Positions 24,282-36,200 of a stretch of DNA of 64,000 bases are shown piece by piece. A program made the translations under genes and the position numbers. The notes under the pieces were generated by a model. The model did no database searches and was not told the DNA's origin. It saw only the letters and a program-made list of their open reading frames with translations. The first letter of the stretch is position 1, and the number at the start of each line of letters is the position of its first letter. Source of the stretch: Flavobacteriaceae bacterium YJPT1-3 (GTDB lineage Bacteria > Bacteroidota > Bacteroidia > Flavobacteriales > Flavobacteriaceae); NCBI GenBank assembly GCA_029866965.1, contig CP123444.1:62001-126000 (forward strand). Direction: 5' to 3'.

Positions 24282-26231
24282 TTAGTACTCGACAACGATA
24301 AACTCGCTGCGTCTGTTATCTTCATGCTTCTCTGCTGAACACGGAACACCATTAGCACAATCGTTGATCAATTGGGTTTCTCCATAACCACGACCAGTCA
24401 GACGGTCAGGAGAGATTCCTTTACTAATGATCCAATTGATGGTAGATTTGTTTCGTCGTTCCGATAAAGCCAAATTATAGTCATCATCGCCACGGCTGTC
24501 TGTATGTGAGCGCACATCGATTTTTAAACTGGGGTATTCTTCCATGATGGCTACGACCTTAGCCAGCTCAAGCGCGGCTTCTGGGCGAATATTCGATTTA
24601 TCAAAGGCAAAGTAAATTGGATTGATCTCAAACGGAAGCTCTTCTCCCGGAGTGAACGGACTGTCCTTTTTGAGTTGCAAAGTAATGTCTACCTGCTGGG
24701 TCGTATCGGGTAGGGAGACCGACTGTTCTGACGGGAAGTACTTGTCTTTGGTGGCGCGCACCATCAAATTCTGTTCACACTCCAGTTCTGGAATCATGAA
24801 CTTCCCGACGGCATCAGCCTCCATAGCAAAAAGCTGAGCTCCATCAAGAGTGGTCACACTGATTTTTGCGTTCGGAATGGGTTCTCCTGAATCTTCATCC
24901 ACTACGGTGCCTGCAAGAACAATGGCGCAGGGCTCTTTGTAGTCTTCCAATTCAACAAAACTGTAAATATCATCATTATTCCCTCCCCCCATACGGTTGG
25001 AAGCAAAGAATCCGCGTTTGGTGGATTCGTTAATTACAAAGGTGAAATCATCTTCTGAACTATTGATGGGAGAACCGATGTTCTTCACCAAAGCCTCCGT
25101 CTCATCGGCATCCAGGTCGTAGCGGAAGACATCTAAGCCTCCCAATCCAACGTGTCCATCAGAAGCGAAATACATGCGATTGCTTTCGGTAATGAAGGGG
25201 AAGCTTTCCCGTCCTTCGGTATTGACCACCGGGCCTAAATTCACCATATCCCCATACGTACCGTCCTCTCGAATGTCCACATACCAGATGTCAGAAAGAC
25301 CTTTAGTGCCTTCTTTATCAGAAGCAAAATAGAGTCGGCTTTCATCGGCATTAAGCGCCGGATGCGCTACGCTATAGGCATCACTGGTAAACGGTAAGGC
25401 TACCGGATTGGTCCAACCTGAATTGGTTTTCGTTGCTTTAAAAATCTTTAGCTTGTTAGTCAGCTCTTCATCCCGACCGTATTCACCACTGTTGGTATAA
25501 TTGTTTCGGGTAAAATAGATCGTTTGACCATCTTTCGTAAATACAGCTGTACTTTCGTGAAATTTAGAATTGAGATCACCATCCATGAGCTCAATGTCCT
25601 TACCGGTCGTATATACACTTTCCAGAGGTACCTTATACAGATCTAGAAAAGGCTCCACATTCCAGTCATGTACCCGTTTGGCAACCGTCCCGGTGTCACG
25701 ATTGGAGGCAAAAATGAGTTGGTCTTCGTACACCACGGGACCAAAGTCCTGGTAGGGCGAATTAATGGTGGTCGTATTGATGTCGTAGCGACCGCTCTGA
25801 TATTCGATTTCCTTGAGGTAATCTCTCTTTTTATCGAAGGATTCTCCTCGGGAGTCCGATCCTTTTTTGCTTCGGAAGTCATCCATGGCCCGATCCGCAG
25901 CACCGTATTCCTTCAAGGCTCTTAGGGATTGGGCGTAACGGAAATAATATTCAGAAGGAGTATCCCCTGGATATTCCTCTACCAGTCTTCCATACCATAC
26001 TTTGGCCTCATCATACTCCGCATTAAAGTAATAGGAATCTCCCAACTTCTGGAATAGATCGGCTGAAGCATAGCCTTCCTCAGCTACCTTGAGATAGATT
26101 TTCTGAGCATCGATATAGGCATAGCGATTGAACTTCTTGTCCGCACGCTCCAAGTCCTTTTCTTGCGACCAGGACAAGGCACTCGCTAAAACCATAATCA
26201 TTGCAATCGTAGTACGTAAATAAGTCTTCAT
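24282..26231 (-). CDS. OmpA family protein with TPR and propeller repeats (type IX-associated)
   Basis: 649 aa from ATG 26231 (another ATG two codons upstream is possible). Signal peptide MKTYLRTTIAMIMVLASALSWSQ, then TPR-like helices (about 25-130: YLKVAEEGYASADLFQKLGDSYYF), a WD40-like PD40 propeller (about 150-420: LIFASNRDTGT, TIYFTRNNYTN, RLYFASDKEGTKGLSDIW, RMYFASDGHVGLGGLDVF), a carboxypeptidase-regulatory-like beta-sandwich (about 437-515) and a C-terminal OmpA domain (about 535-648: YFAFDKSNIRPEA, SHTDSRGDDDYN, LSERRNKST) that binds peptidoglycan. Such proteins are encoded with PorP/SprF proteins and large secreted adhesins and help anchor or secrete them. Third gene of the operon, 43 bp after porP. 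Confidence 0.93.
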   Translation of the reverse strand: MKTYLRTTIAMIMVLASALSWSQEKDLERADKKFNRYAYIDAQKIYLKVAEEGYASADLFQKLGDSYYFNAEYDEAKVWYGRLVEEYPGDTPSEYYFRYAQSLRALKEYGAADRAMDDFRSKKGSDSRGESFDKKRDYLKEIEYQSGRYDINTTTINSPYQDFGPVVYEDQLIFASNRDTGTVAKRVHDWNVEPFLDLYKVPLESVYTTGKDIELMDGDLNSKFHESTAVFTKDGQTIYFTRNNYTNSGEYGRDEELTNKLKIFKATKTNSGWTNPVALPFTSDAYSVAHPALNADESRLYFASDKEGTKGLSDIWYVDIREDGTYGDMVNLGPVVNTEGRESFPFITESNRMYFASDGHVGLGGLDVFRYDLDADETEALVKNIGSPINSSEDDFTFVINESTKRGFFASNRMGGGNNDDIYSFVELEDYKEPCAIVLAGTVVDEDSGEPIPNAKISVTTLDGAQLFAMEADAVGKFMIPELECEQNLMVRATKDKYFPSEQSVSLPDTTQQVDITLQLKKDSPFTPGEELPFEINPIYFAFDKSNIRPEAALELAKVVAIMEEYPSLKIDVRSHTDSRGDDDYNLALSERRNKSTINWIISKGISPDRLTGRGYGETQLINDCANGVPCSAEKHEDNRRSEFIVVEY

Positions 26232-26274
26232 ACTCATATAGTTGTAATTCGTAATAGGTTGTAATTCTTCATTA

Positions 26275-27222
26275 TTAGAAGAATCTTGGGGTCAACATGC
26301 GATCGTATTCTCTAAAGAGCTCAAATCGTAAAAACACCTCATAACTTCCGTCGTTGTATATGGTCTCTCCCAGTTCAGTGGTCTCCCGATCATAGGCAAA
26401 GCCAATCATCAAACCATCAGACACCTGAAATCCTACCATCCCGCTCAAAGCAGCACTCCAGCGATAAGCCGCACCCAGGGTAAGTTTCTGATACAACAGA
26501 AAGTTGGCGCTGACATCCACCTGTAGAGGCGCTCCGGCCACCAACTTGACCATAGTCGAGGGCTTGAACTTGACATCACTCGACAGATCGAAAGTGTATC
26601 CTGCGATCCCGTAGTAATGCAGACGCTCCTCGGCCACAAAACTGGTGGAGTTGCTGTTCAGGCTTTCATCAAAATGCTCAGTGGTCAGTAAATTGGGTAC
26701 CGATACCCCCAGGTAGAAGCGATCCGTATGATAATAGGCTCCGGCTCCAATGTTGGGGGAGAATTTGTTATCGATGTTGTTTTGAAAACGAGGATCCCCC
26801 GGATTGAAAATATTCAATCGCGAAAAGTCCACATCCAGAATATGTCCGCCGGCTTTAACTCCAAAGCTCAATCGGCCCTCTGCCGAGGTATTGACCGTAT
26901 AGCTGAAATCAACGTTAACGTAGGTTTCCTGTGCCGGGCCCAGAGCGTCATTAACAATCGATAGACCCAGTCCCATATTGCTTAAGCCTATTGGTGAGTG
27001 TACACTCAGACTCTGGGTGCGAGGCGCTCCTTCCAGTCCTACCCATTGACTGCGGTGCAGTCCAACAATGCTCAACACGCCCCTGTTTCCGGCGTAGGCC
27101 GGATTGATGGCTACCGTATTGTACATGTACTGGGTGTACTGCGCATCCTGCTGTGCGACAGCGGAAAATAATCCGCAGCAAAGCAGCATGAGAACAACGA
27201 TCGATATACTGAAATTTCTCAT
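26275..27222 (-). CDS. PorP/SprF family outer-membrane protein (type IX secretion)
   Basis: 315 aa from ATG 27222 (MRNFSISIVVLMLLCCGLFSAVAQ, a signal peptide). The open frame continues upstream into the adhesin's 3' end and is not needed. Family signature right after the signal: QQDAQYTQYMYNTVAINPAYAG, then LHRSQWVGLEGAPRTQ and GLGLSIVNDALGP; a beta-barrel of about fourteen strands follows, ending with VFLRFELFREYDRMLTPRFF. SprF of F. johnsoniae is needed for export of the adhesin SprB, which is encoded next to it. Here the gene lies 40 bp after the giant adhesin gene, so it is probably that adhesin's dedicated outer-membrane partner. Confidence 0.94.
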   Translation of the reverse strand: MRNFSISIVVLMLLCCGLFSAVAQQDAQYTQYMYNTVAINPAYAGNRGVLSIVGLHRSQWVGLEGAPRTQSLSVHSPIGLSNMGLGLSIVNDALGPAQETYVNVDFSYTVNTSAEGRLSFGVKAGGHILDVDFSRLNIFNPGDPRFQNNIDNKFSPNIGAGAYYHTDRFYLGVSVPNLLTTEHFDESLNSNSTSFVAEERLHYYGIAGYTFDLSSDVKFKPSTMVKLVAGAPLQVDVSANFLLYQKLTLGAAYRWSAALSGMVGFQVSDGLMIGFAYDRETTELGETIYNDGSYEVFLRFELFREYDRMLTPRFF

Positions 27223-27262
27223 AGTAGTATCACTTTTTAAAGGCCTTCTTATCTCTTTCATC

Positions 27263-30200
27263 TTATCTGTTGATATATAGGAATCCGGATCGATGTACCA
27301 CATTGCCGGGTGCACGTTCATAATTCAGGATGTAGTAATAGGTACCCGTCGGAAGTTGTTCTCCCTGTCGAACGGTTACACGCCCATCCGATTCCCCTCT
27401 AAAGGCAGGGACTCCTGATTGTCCGTAGCCGTCTGCATTAAAGACTTCCACTCCCCAACGGTTAAAGATCTGTAGCGTATTCTCCGGGAAGTTCTCTAGA
27501 CCTTCAATTACCAATACATCGTTAAGACCATCATCATTCGGTGAGATACCATCATAGATGATGATGTTGTCGTCGTCCTCCGGAAGCACGCCCTGGAAGA
27601 TAACCACGGTAGGATCGTCGGGTTCTCCATCATCCTCCAGATCAATATTCTCGTTATCAAAAGGATCATCGGAAAGATCTTCCACTTCTCCTCCACTCAT
27701 ATCAAAACCGAATACAGTGGCCTGATTCTCTACAAATCCGCGATCGATGTCTTCTGCTGTGATTTGATACTCTGCGGTAAAGGTGGTACTGTCCGTCGCA
27801 TCGGCCTCCAGATCAATTGGACCCCCAGAAACGGTCACTAACGGATCCTCAATGGTAATATCGAATAAATCAACATCAGAGGTGTTTCTTACCGTGAATC
27901 TATACGCTATTGTTTCTCCAACTTGCGGAAGACCGTCCTGATTATCGTCTCTGAAAGAAGCGATCTTATCCAGTTCTATCGCGAGTACGGGTGGTGCCGG
28001 ACTTGGAGCAGGCAGATCAGTGATGGTTGGATCATCGGTTGGATCATCGCCTTCATCCGGACCGTCCACCGTTTCATCTCCGTCATCAGATACATCGGTC
28101 ACATCATCCCCATTGATATCCTGTCCGGTAGCCAACGCGGAGTTGACGAACTGCTCTGCCTGTACATCCGCATCAGTGATCACGTAAGTTGCTGTAGCCG
28201 TACCGGTCTCCCCTGGAGCCAAAGTACTTGGCGTAATAGCGAGGTCAGTAATTCCAATTAGCGGATCACTTATCACAATATTTTCAATGGTTACGCCACC
28301 AACGTTCGTAACGGTGAACGTAAAGGTAATGGTCTCACCAACTTCAGCAAAGAAATCAAAGTTCTCATCATTGAAGACACTCGTTTTGATCAGACTTAGC
28401 GCGCCAGCACCAGGCAGGTCAGTGATGGTCGGATCATCCGTTGGATCATCACCCTCATCAGGACCGTCTGTGGTCTCATCGCCATCGTCAGAGATGTCTT
28501 CTACATCATCCCCGTTAGGATCTTGTCCGGTAGCCAGTGCCGAGTTGACAATACTTCCAGCATCGATATCCGCCTGAGTGATCGTATAGGTCGCCGTAGC
28601 AGTTCCCACTGCACCCGGAACCAATGGATCTGGAGTTACCGCCAGATCAGTGATCCCGATCAAGGCATCGTTGATCACCGTACCTGAGATGGTCACATCT
28701 CCGGTGTTGGTTACCGTGAAGGTATAGGTGATCGTCTCGCCTTCCTGAGCGAAGCCGTCCCCATTCTCATCGTTCCATACGCTGGTCTTGATCAGGCTGA
28801 TGGTTCCCTCTCCAGGCAGGTCAGTGATGGTTGGATCATCCGTCGGATCATCGCCCTCATCAGGACCGTCTGTGGTCTCATCGCCATCGTCAGAGATGTC
28901 TTCTACATCATCCCCATTGGGATCTTGTCCGGTAGCCAGTGCCGAGTTGACAATACTTCCGGCATCGATATCCGCCTGAGTGATCGTATAGGTCGCCGTA
29001 GCAGTTCCTACTGCACCCGGAGCCAATGGATCTGGAGTTACCGCCAGATCAGTGATCCCGATCAAGGCATCATTGATCACCGTACCTGAGATGGTCACAT
29101 CTCCGGTGTTGGTTACCGTGAAGGTATAGGTGATCGTCTCGCCTTCCTGAGCGAAGCCGTCTCCATTCTCATCGTTCCATACGCTGGTCTTGATCAGGCT
29201 GATGGTTCCCTCTCCAGGCAGGTCAGTGATGGTCGGATCATCCGTTGGATCATCGCCCTCATCAGGACCGTCTGTGGTCTCATCGCCATCGTCAGAGATG
29301 TCTTCTACATCATCCCCATTGGGATCTTGTCCGGTAGCCAGTGCCGAGTTGACAATACTTCCAGCATCGATATCCGCCTGAGTGATCGTATAGGTCGCCG
29401 TAGCAGTTCCCACTGCACCCGGAGCCAATGGATCTGGAGTTACCGCCAGATCAGTGATCCCGATCAAGGCATCATTGATCACCGTACCTGAGATAGTCAC
29501 ATCTCCGGTGTTGGTTACCGTGAAGGTATAGGTGATCGTCTCGCCTTCCTGAGCGAAGCCGTCTCCATTCTCATCGTTCCATACGCTGGTCTTGATCAGG
29601 CTGATGGTTCCCTCTCCAGGCAGGTCAGTGATGGTTGGATCATCCGTCGGATCATCGCCCTCATCAGGACCGTCTGTGGTCTCATCGCCATCGTCAGAGA
29701 TGTCTTCTACATCATCCCCATTGGGATCTTGTCCGGTAGCCAGTGCCGAGTTAACGATACTTCCGGCATCGATATCCGCCTGAGTGATCGTATAGGTCGC
29801 CGTAGCAGTTCCCACTGCACCCGGAGCCAATGGATCTGGAGTTACCGCCAGATCAGTGATCCCGATCAAGGCATCATTGATCACCGTACCTGAGATGGTC
29901 ACATCTCCGGTGTTGGTTACCGTGAAGGTATAGGTGATCGTCTCGCCTTCCTGAGCGAAGCCGTCTCCATTCTCATCGTTCCATACGCTGGTTTTCACCA
30001 ACTGTATACCAGTTCCGACTACGGTGATCGTCACCGTAGCTGTTTCCGTATTTGTCGTCCCATCCGGGTGAGTTACTGTAACGGTGTATTCAAACGTATC
30101 GACACCAACAAAATCCGGATCAGGCGTATAGGTAATGGTACCATCCGCATTGATCACTACACTTCCATTGGTCGGATCTGTAGTTGAAGTCACCTCAAAA

Positions 30201-33200
30201 TCACTGTTAGCAAAAGTATCGTTGTCCAATACATTTACAGTGATGGGTGTATTGACTATGGTTGACTCTTCATCATCAAAAGCATCTTGTACCGGAGTAA
30301 CCGTTACGGTCACCGTTGCTGTTTCTTCCGATGTCGTACCGTCGGCATTGGTCACAGTCACCGTGTAGGTGAAGGTTACCTCACCCACGAAGTCCGGTGC
30401 CGGAATAATGTCTACCGTACCGTCCGCATTGAGTACTACTTCAGCATTACCGCTATCCGGCTGGGTCACACCAGTAACTGCAGCATCAGTGTCTGCACCA
30501 AAGGTGTCATTAGCCAGCAGATCAACGTTGGTCAAGGTAGTGTCCTCTTCCGTGGTCAATACATCATCCACTGCATCCGGTGAGCCAGAACCATCCACCA
30601 CTATAGTAACTGTAGCCGTCTCTGTATTGGTTGTCCCATCAGGATGGGTTACGGTCACGGTATAGGTAAAGGTATCTGTACCGTTAAAGTCATCATTCGG
30701 CGTGTAGGTAATGGTACCATCCGCATTGATCACTACGCTTCCATTGGTCGGATCCGTAGTAGAAGTCACCTCAAAATCACTGTTCGCAAAAGTATCGTTG
30801 TCCAATACACTTACAGTGATCGGTGTGTCTTCAGGAGTTGTATCCTGATCATCAAAAGCATCTTGTACCGGAGTAACCGTTACGGTCACCGTTGCTGTTT
30901 CTTCCGATGTCGTACCGTCGGCATTGGTCACAGTCACCGTGTAGGTGAAGGTTACCTCGCCCACAAAGTCCGGTGCCGGAATAATGTCTACCGTACCGTC
31001 AGCATTGAGTACTACTTCCGCATTACCGCTATCCGGCTGGGTCACACCAGTAACTGCAGCATCAGTGTCTGCACCAAAAGTGTCATTAGCCAGCAGATCA
31101 ACGTTGGTCAAGGTAGTGTCCTCTTCCGTGGTCAATTCGTCATCCACTGCATCCGGGGAGCCAGAACCATCCACTACTATAGTAACTGTAGCCGTCTCTG
31201 TATTGGTTGTCCCATCAGGATGGGTTACGGTCACGGTATAGGTAAAGGTATCTGTACCGTTAAAGTCATCATTCGGCGTGTAGGTAATGGTACCATCCGC
31301 ATTGATCACTACGCTTCCATTGGTCGGATCCGTAGTAGAAGTCACCTCAAAATCACTGTTCGCAAAAGTATCGTTGTCCAATACACTTACAGTGATCGGT
31401 GTGTCTTCAGGAGTTGTATCCTGATCATCAAAAGCATCTTGTACCGGAGTAACCGTTACGGTCACCGTTGCTGTTTCTTCCGATGTCGTACCGTCGGCAT
31501 TAGTCACAGTCACCGTGTAGGTAAAGGTTACCTCACCCACGAAGTCCGGTGACGGAATAATGTCTACCGTACCGTCAGCATTGAGTACTACTTCAGCATT
31601 ACCGCTATCCGGCTGGGTCACACCAGTAACTGCAGCATCAGTGTCTGCACCAAAGGTGTCATTAGCCAGCAGATCAACGTTGGTCAAGGTAGTGTCCTCT
31701 TCCGTGGTCAATACATCATCCACTGCATCCGGTGAGCCAGAACCATCCACCACTATAGTAACTGTAGCCGTCTCTGTATTGGTTGTCCCATCAGCATGGG
31801 TTACGGTCACGGTATAGGTAAAGGTATCTGTACCATTAAAGTCATCATTCGGCGTGTAGGTAATGGTACCATCCGCATTGATCACTACGCTTCCATTGCT
31901 CGGGTCTGTAGTTGAAGTTACCTCAAAATCACTGTTTGCAAAAGTATCGTTGTCCAATACACTTACAGTGATCGGTGTGTCTTCAGGAGTTGTATCCTGA
32001 TCATCAAAAGCATCTTGTACCGGAGTAACCGTTACGGTCACTGTTGCTGTTTCTTCCGATGTCGTACCGTCGGCATTGGTCACAGTCACTGTGTAGGTGA
32101 AGGTTACCTCGCCCACAAAGTCCGGTGACGGAATAATGTCTACCGTACCGTCAGCATTGAGCACTACTTCAGCATTACCGCTATCTGGCTGGGTCACACC
32201 AGTAACTGCAGCATCAGTGTCTGCACCAAAAGTGTCATTAGCCAGCAGATCAACATTGGTCAAGGTAGTGTCCTCTTCCGTGGTCAATGCATCATCCACT
32301 GCATCATCCACAGGAGTAACGGTTACCGTTACTGTGGCCGTCTCCTCAGAGGTGGTGCCATCAGGATTAGTTACCGTGACGGTGTATTCAAAAGTGTCCT
32401 CGCCAACAAAGTCGGGGTCCGGAGTATAGGTGACCGTACCGTCGGCATTGATCACTACGCTTCCATTCTCAGGATCGGTCACTGAAGTAACCTCTACCTC
32501 CGTGTCAGGATCAAAGCCATCATTGGCCAGTACGTCGATCACTACCGGAGTGTCCTCAGGAGTCGTGGCCGTATCATCCATCACATCATCCACCGGAGTG
32601 ACGGTTACCGTTACCGTGGCCGTCTCCTCTGAGGTGGTGCCATCAGGGTTAGTTACCGTGACGGTGTATTCAAAAGTATCCTCACCAACAAAGTCGGGGT
32701 CCGGAGTATAGGTGACCGTACCATCGGCATTGATCACTACCGTTCCATTCTCAGGATCGGTCACTGAAGTAACCTCCACATCCGTGTCAGGATCAAAGCC
32801 ATCATTGGCCAGTACGTCGATCACTACCGGGGTGTCCTCAGGAGTCGTGGCCATATCGTCCATCACATCATCCACCGGAGTGACGGTTACCGTTACTGTG
32901 GCCGTCTCCTCAGAGGTGGTGCCATCAGGGTTAGTTACCGTGACGGTGTATTCAAAAGTATCCTCGCCAACAAAGTCGGGGTCCGGAGTATAGGTGACCG
33001 TACCATCGGCATTGATCACTACGCTTCCATTCTCAGGATCGGTCACTGAAGTAACCTCTACCTCCGTGTCAGGATCAAAGCCATCATTGGCCAGTACGTC
33101 GATCACTACCGGGGTGTCCTCAGGAGTCGTGGCCGTATCGTCCATCACATCATTCACCGGAGTGACGGTTACCGTTACTGTGGCCGTCTCCTCAGAGGTC

Positions 33201-36200
33201 GTTCCATCAGGGTTAGTTACCGTGACGGTGTATTCAAAAGTATCCTCGCCAACAAAGTCGGGGTCCGGAGTATAGGTGACCGTACCGTCGGCATTGATCA
33301 CTACGCTTCCATTCTCAGGATCGGTCACTGAAGTAACCTCTACCTCCGTGTCAGGATCAAAGCCATCATTGGCCAGTACGTCGATCACTACCGGGGTGTC
33401 CTCGGGAGTAGTGGCCGTATCGTCCATCACATCATCCACCGGAGTGACGGTTACCGTTACTGTGGCCGTCTCCTCAGAGGTGGTGCCATCAGGGTTAGTT
33501 ACCGTGACGGTGTATTCAAAAGTGTCCTCGCCAACAAAGTCGGGGTCCGGAGTATAGGTGACCGTACCATCGGCATTGATCACTACGCTTCCATTCTCAG
33601 GATCGGTCACTGAAGTAACCTCTACCTCCGTGTCAGGATCAAAGCCATCATTGGCCAGTACGTCGATCACTACCGGAGTGTCCTCAGGAGTCGTGGCCGT
33701 ATCATCCATCACATCATCCACCGGAGTGACAGTTACCGTTACTGTGGCCGTCTCCTCTGAGGTGGTGCCATCAGGGTTAGTTACCGTGACGGTGTATTCA
33801 AAAGTATCCTCACCAACAAAGTCGGGGTCCGGAGTATAGGTGACCGTACCATCGGCATTGATCACTACGCTTCCATTCTCAGGATCGGTCACTGAAGTAA
33901 CCTCTACCTCCGTGTCAGGATCAAAGCCATCATTGGCCAGTACGTCGATCACTACCGGAGTGTCCTCAGGAGTCGTGGCCGTATCATCCATCACATCATC
34001 CACCGGAGTGACGGTTACCGTTACTGTGGCCGTCTCCTCTGAGGTGGTGCCATCAGGGTTAGTTACCGTGACGGTGTATTCAAAAGTATCCTCACCAACA
34101 AAGTCGGGGTCCGGCGTATAGGTGACCGTACCATCGGCATTAATCACTACACTTCCATTCTCAGGATCGGTCACTGAAGTAACCTCCACATCCGTGTCAG
34201 GATCAAAGCCATCATTAGCCAGTACGTCGATCACTACCGGGGTGTCCTCAGGAGTCGTGGCCGTATCGTCCATCACATCATCCACCGGAGTGACGGTTAC
34301 CGTTACTGTGGCCGTCTCCTCAGAGGTGGTGCCATCAGGGTTAGTTACCGTGACGGTGTATTCAAAAGTATCCTCGCCAACAAAGTCGGGGTCCGGAGTA
34401 TAGGTGACCGTACCATCGGCATTGATCACTACGCTTCCATTCTCAGGATCGGTCACTGAAGTAACCTCTACCTCCGTGTCAGGATCAAAGCCATCATTGG
34501 CCAGTACGTCGATCACTACCGGGGTGTCCTCAGGAGTCGTGGCCGTATCGTCCATCACATCATTCACCGGAGTGACGGTTACCGTTACTGTGGCCGTCTC
34601 CTCTGAGGTGGTGCCATCAGGGTTAGTTACCGTGACGGTGTATTCAAAAGTGTCCTCACCAACAAAGTCGGGGTCCGGAGTATAGGTGACCGTACCGTCG
34701 GCATTGATCACTACACTTCCATTCTCAGGATCGGTCACTGAAGTAACCTCCACATCCGTGTCAGGATCAAAGCCATCATTAGCCAGTACGTCGATCACTA
34801 CCGGGGTGTCCTCAGGAGTCGTGGCCGTATCGTCCATCACATCATTCACCGGAGTGACGGTTACCGTTACTGTGGCCGTCTCCTCAGAGGTGGTGCCATC
34901 AGGGTTAGTTACCGTGACGGTGTATTCAAAAGTATCCTCACCAACAAAGTCGGGGTCCGGCGTATAGGTGACCGTACCATCGGCATTGATCACTACGCTT
35001 CCATTCTCAGGATCGGTCACTGAAGTAACCTCTACATCCGTGTCAGGATCAAAGCCATCATTGGCCAGTACGTCGATCACTACCGGGGTGTCCTCAGGAG
35101 TCGTGGCCGTATCGTCCATTACATCATTCACCGGAGTGACGGTAATTTCTACAAGAGCGACAGCAGTGTCGCCATCTGAATCTGTGATCACATACTCAAA
35201 ACTATCAACACCAGTAAAATCAGGACCAGGAGTGTAGGTGATTGTGTCGTCTGAAGGGTCATCATTCCCGTTAGTATTGACAACAACAGTTCCGTTTGCT
35301 GGCTGTGTGAAAATACCAATGCTTCCTGTACTTGGTCCGTCAGGACCAAAATCATCATTGTCCAATACGGCAACGGTCACAGCTATATCTTCATTGGTAG
35401 TTGCGGCATCCGGATTGGCTTCCGGTCTACCGTCATCTACATAGTCATTCCCACAGGATGATTGCAGATTGACCACGCGTGTAATGATATTGTCGTTAGC
35501 ACCGTCAACATCAGAAATAGAAACATAGCCCTCTTTGTCAGTTTCGGTTAGCGTATAGGTAACGTCTACAAGTGCTGAGGGAATGTTGGTGGTATAACGG
35601 AAGTCACCGTTGATATCCGTAAAGACATTGACATCTGTACCATCCGTACCGCTAATATTTACTTTTACATTGGCAATTGGATCTCCTCCTTCATCGGAAA
35701 CATTTCCGCAAATTACAGGAGCAGTAATTATGTTTGATTCCGGATTGATATAATCTGCATTATCCAACTGAAGAGAATAGAATCGATCATTATTCCCATT
35801 TTGCTTTCCAATGGTAAAGGTTAAAGAACTCTTATTTTCCCAATAGTTACTGAAGGTGTAACGTGGATCATCTGAAATGGTTCCTCCAGGAGCAGTGGTA
35901 GGGTTTACAGCAGTCCCTCGGATAGACATTTCCTTACGCTCAATACTGATCAGCGTATTGGCTGATTGGAAATAGGCATCCGGTAGACTCAGCTCTTGAT
36001 ACTCTACCGTGCTTACACTATCCCCGTCAATATCGAAAGGAGAACCGAAGAAGGAGATATTAACCTCGTCTCCAAAATTACCCCCGCCAGAAACAAAGGT
36101 GATTTCAAATTTAACACTCTGATCTCCATTATTTGTAGAATTGATTCGAGGTTGAAATGCACGGTCTATTCCTTGATTGGTTACATCGATATTCAAGAGG

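Noticed and set aside
30644-31552. Long plus-strand open frame (302 aa) and many 93-98-aa frames opposite the adhesin repeats
   Set aside because: They are periodic shadows of the 282-, 576- and 402-bp coding repeats; composition is low-complexity Ser/Val/Thr or odd Cys/Arg/His, and there is no start signal.
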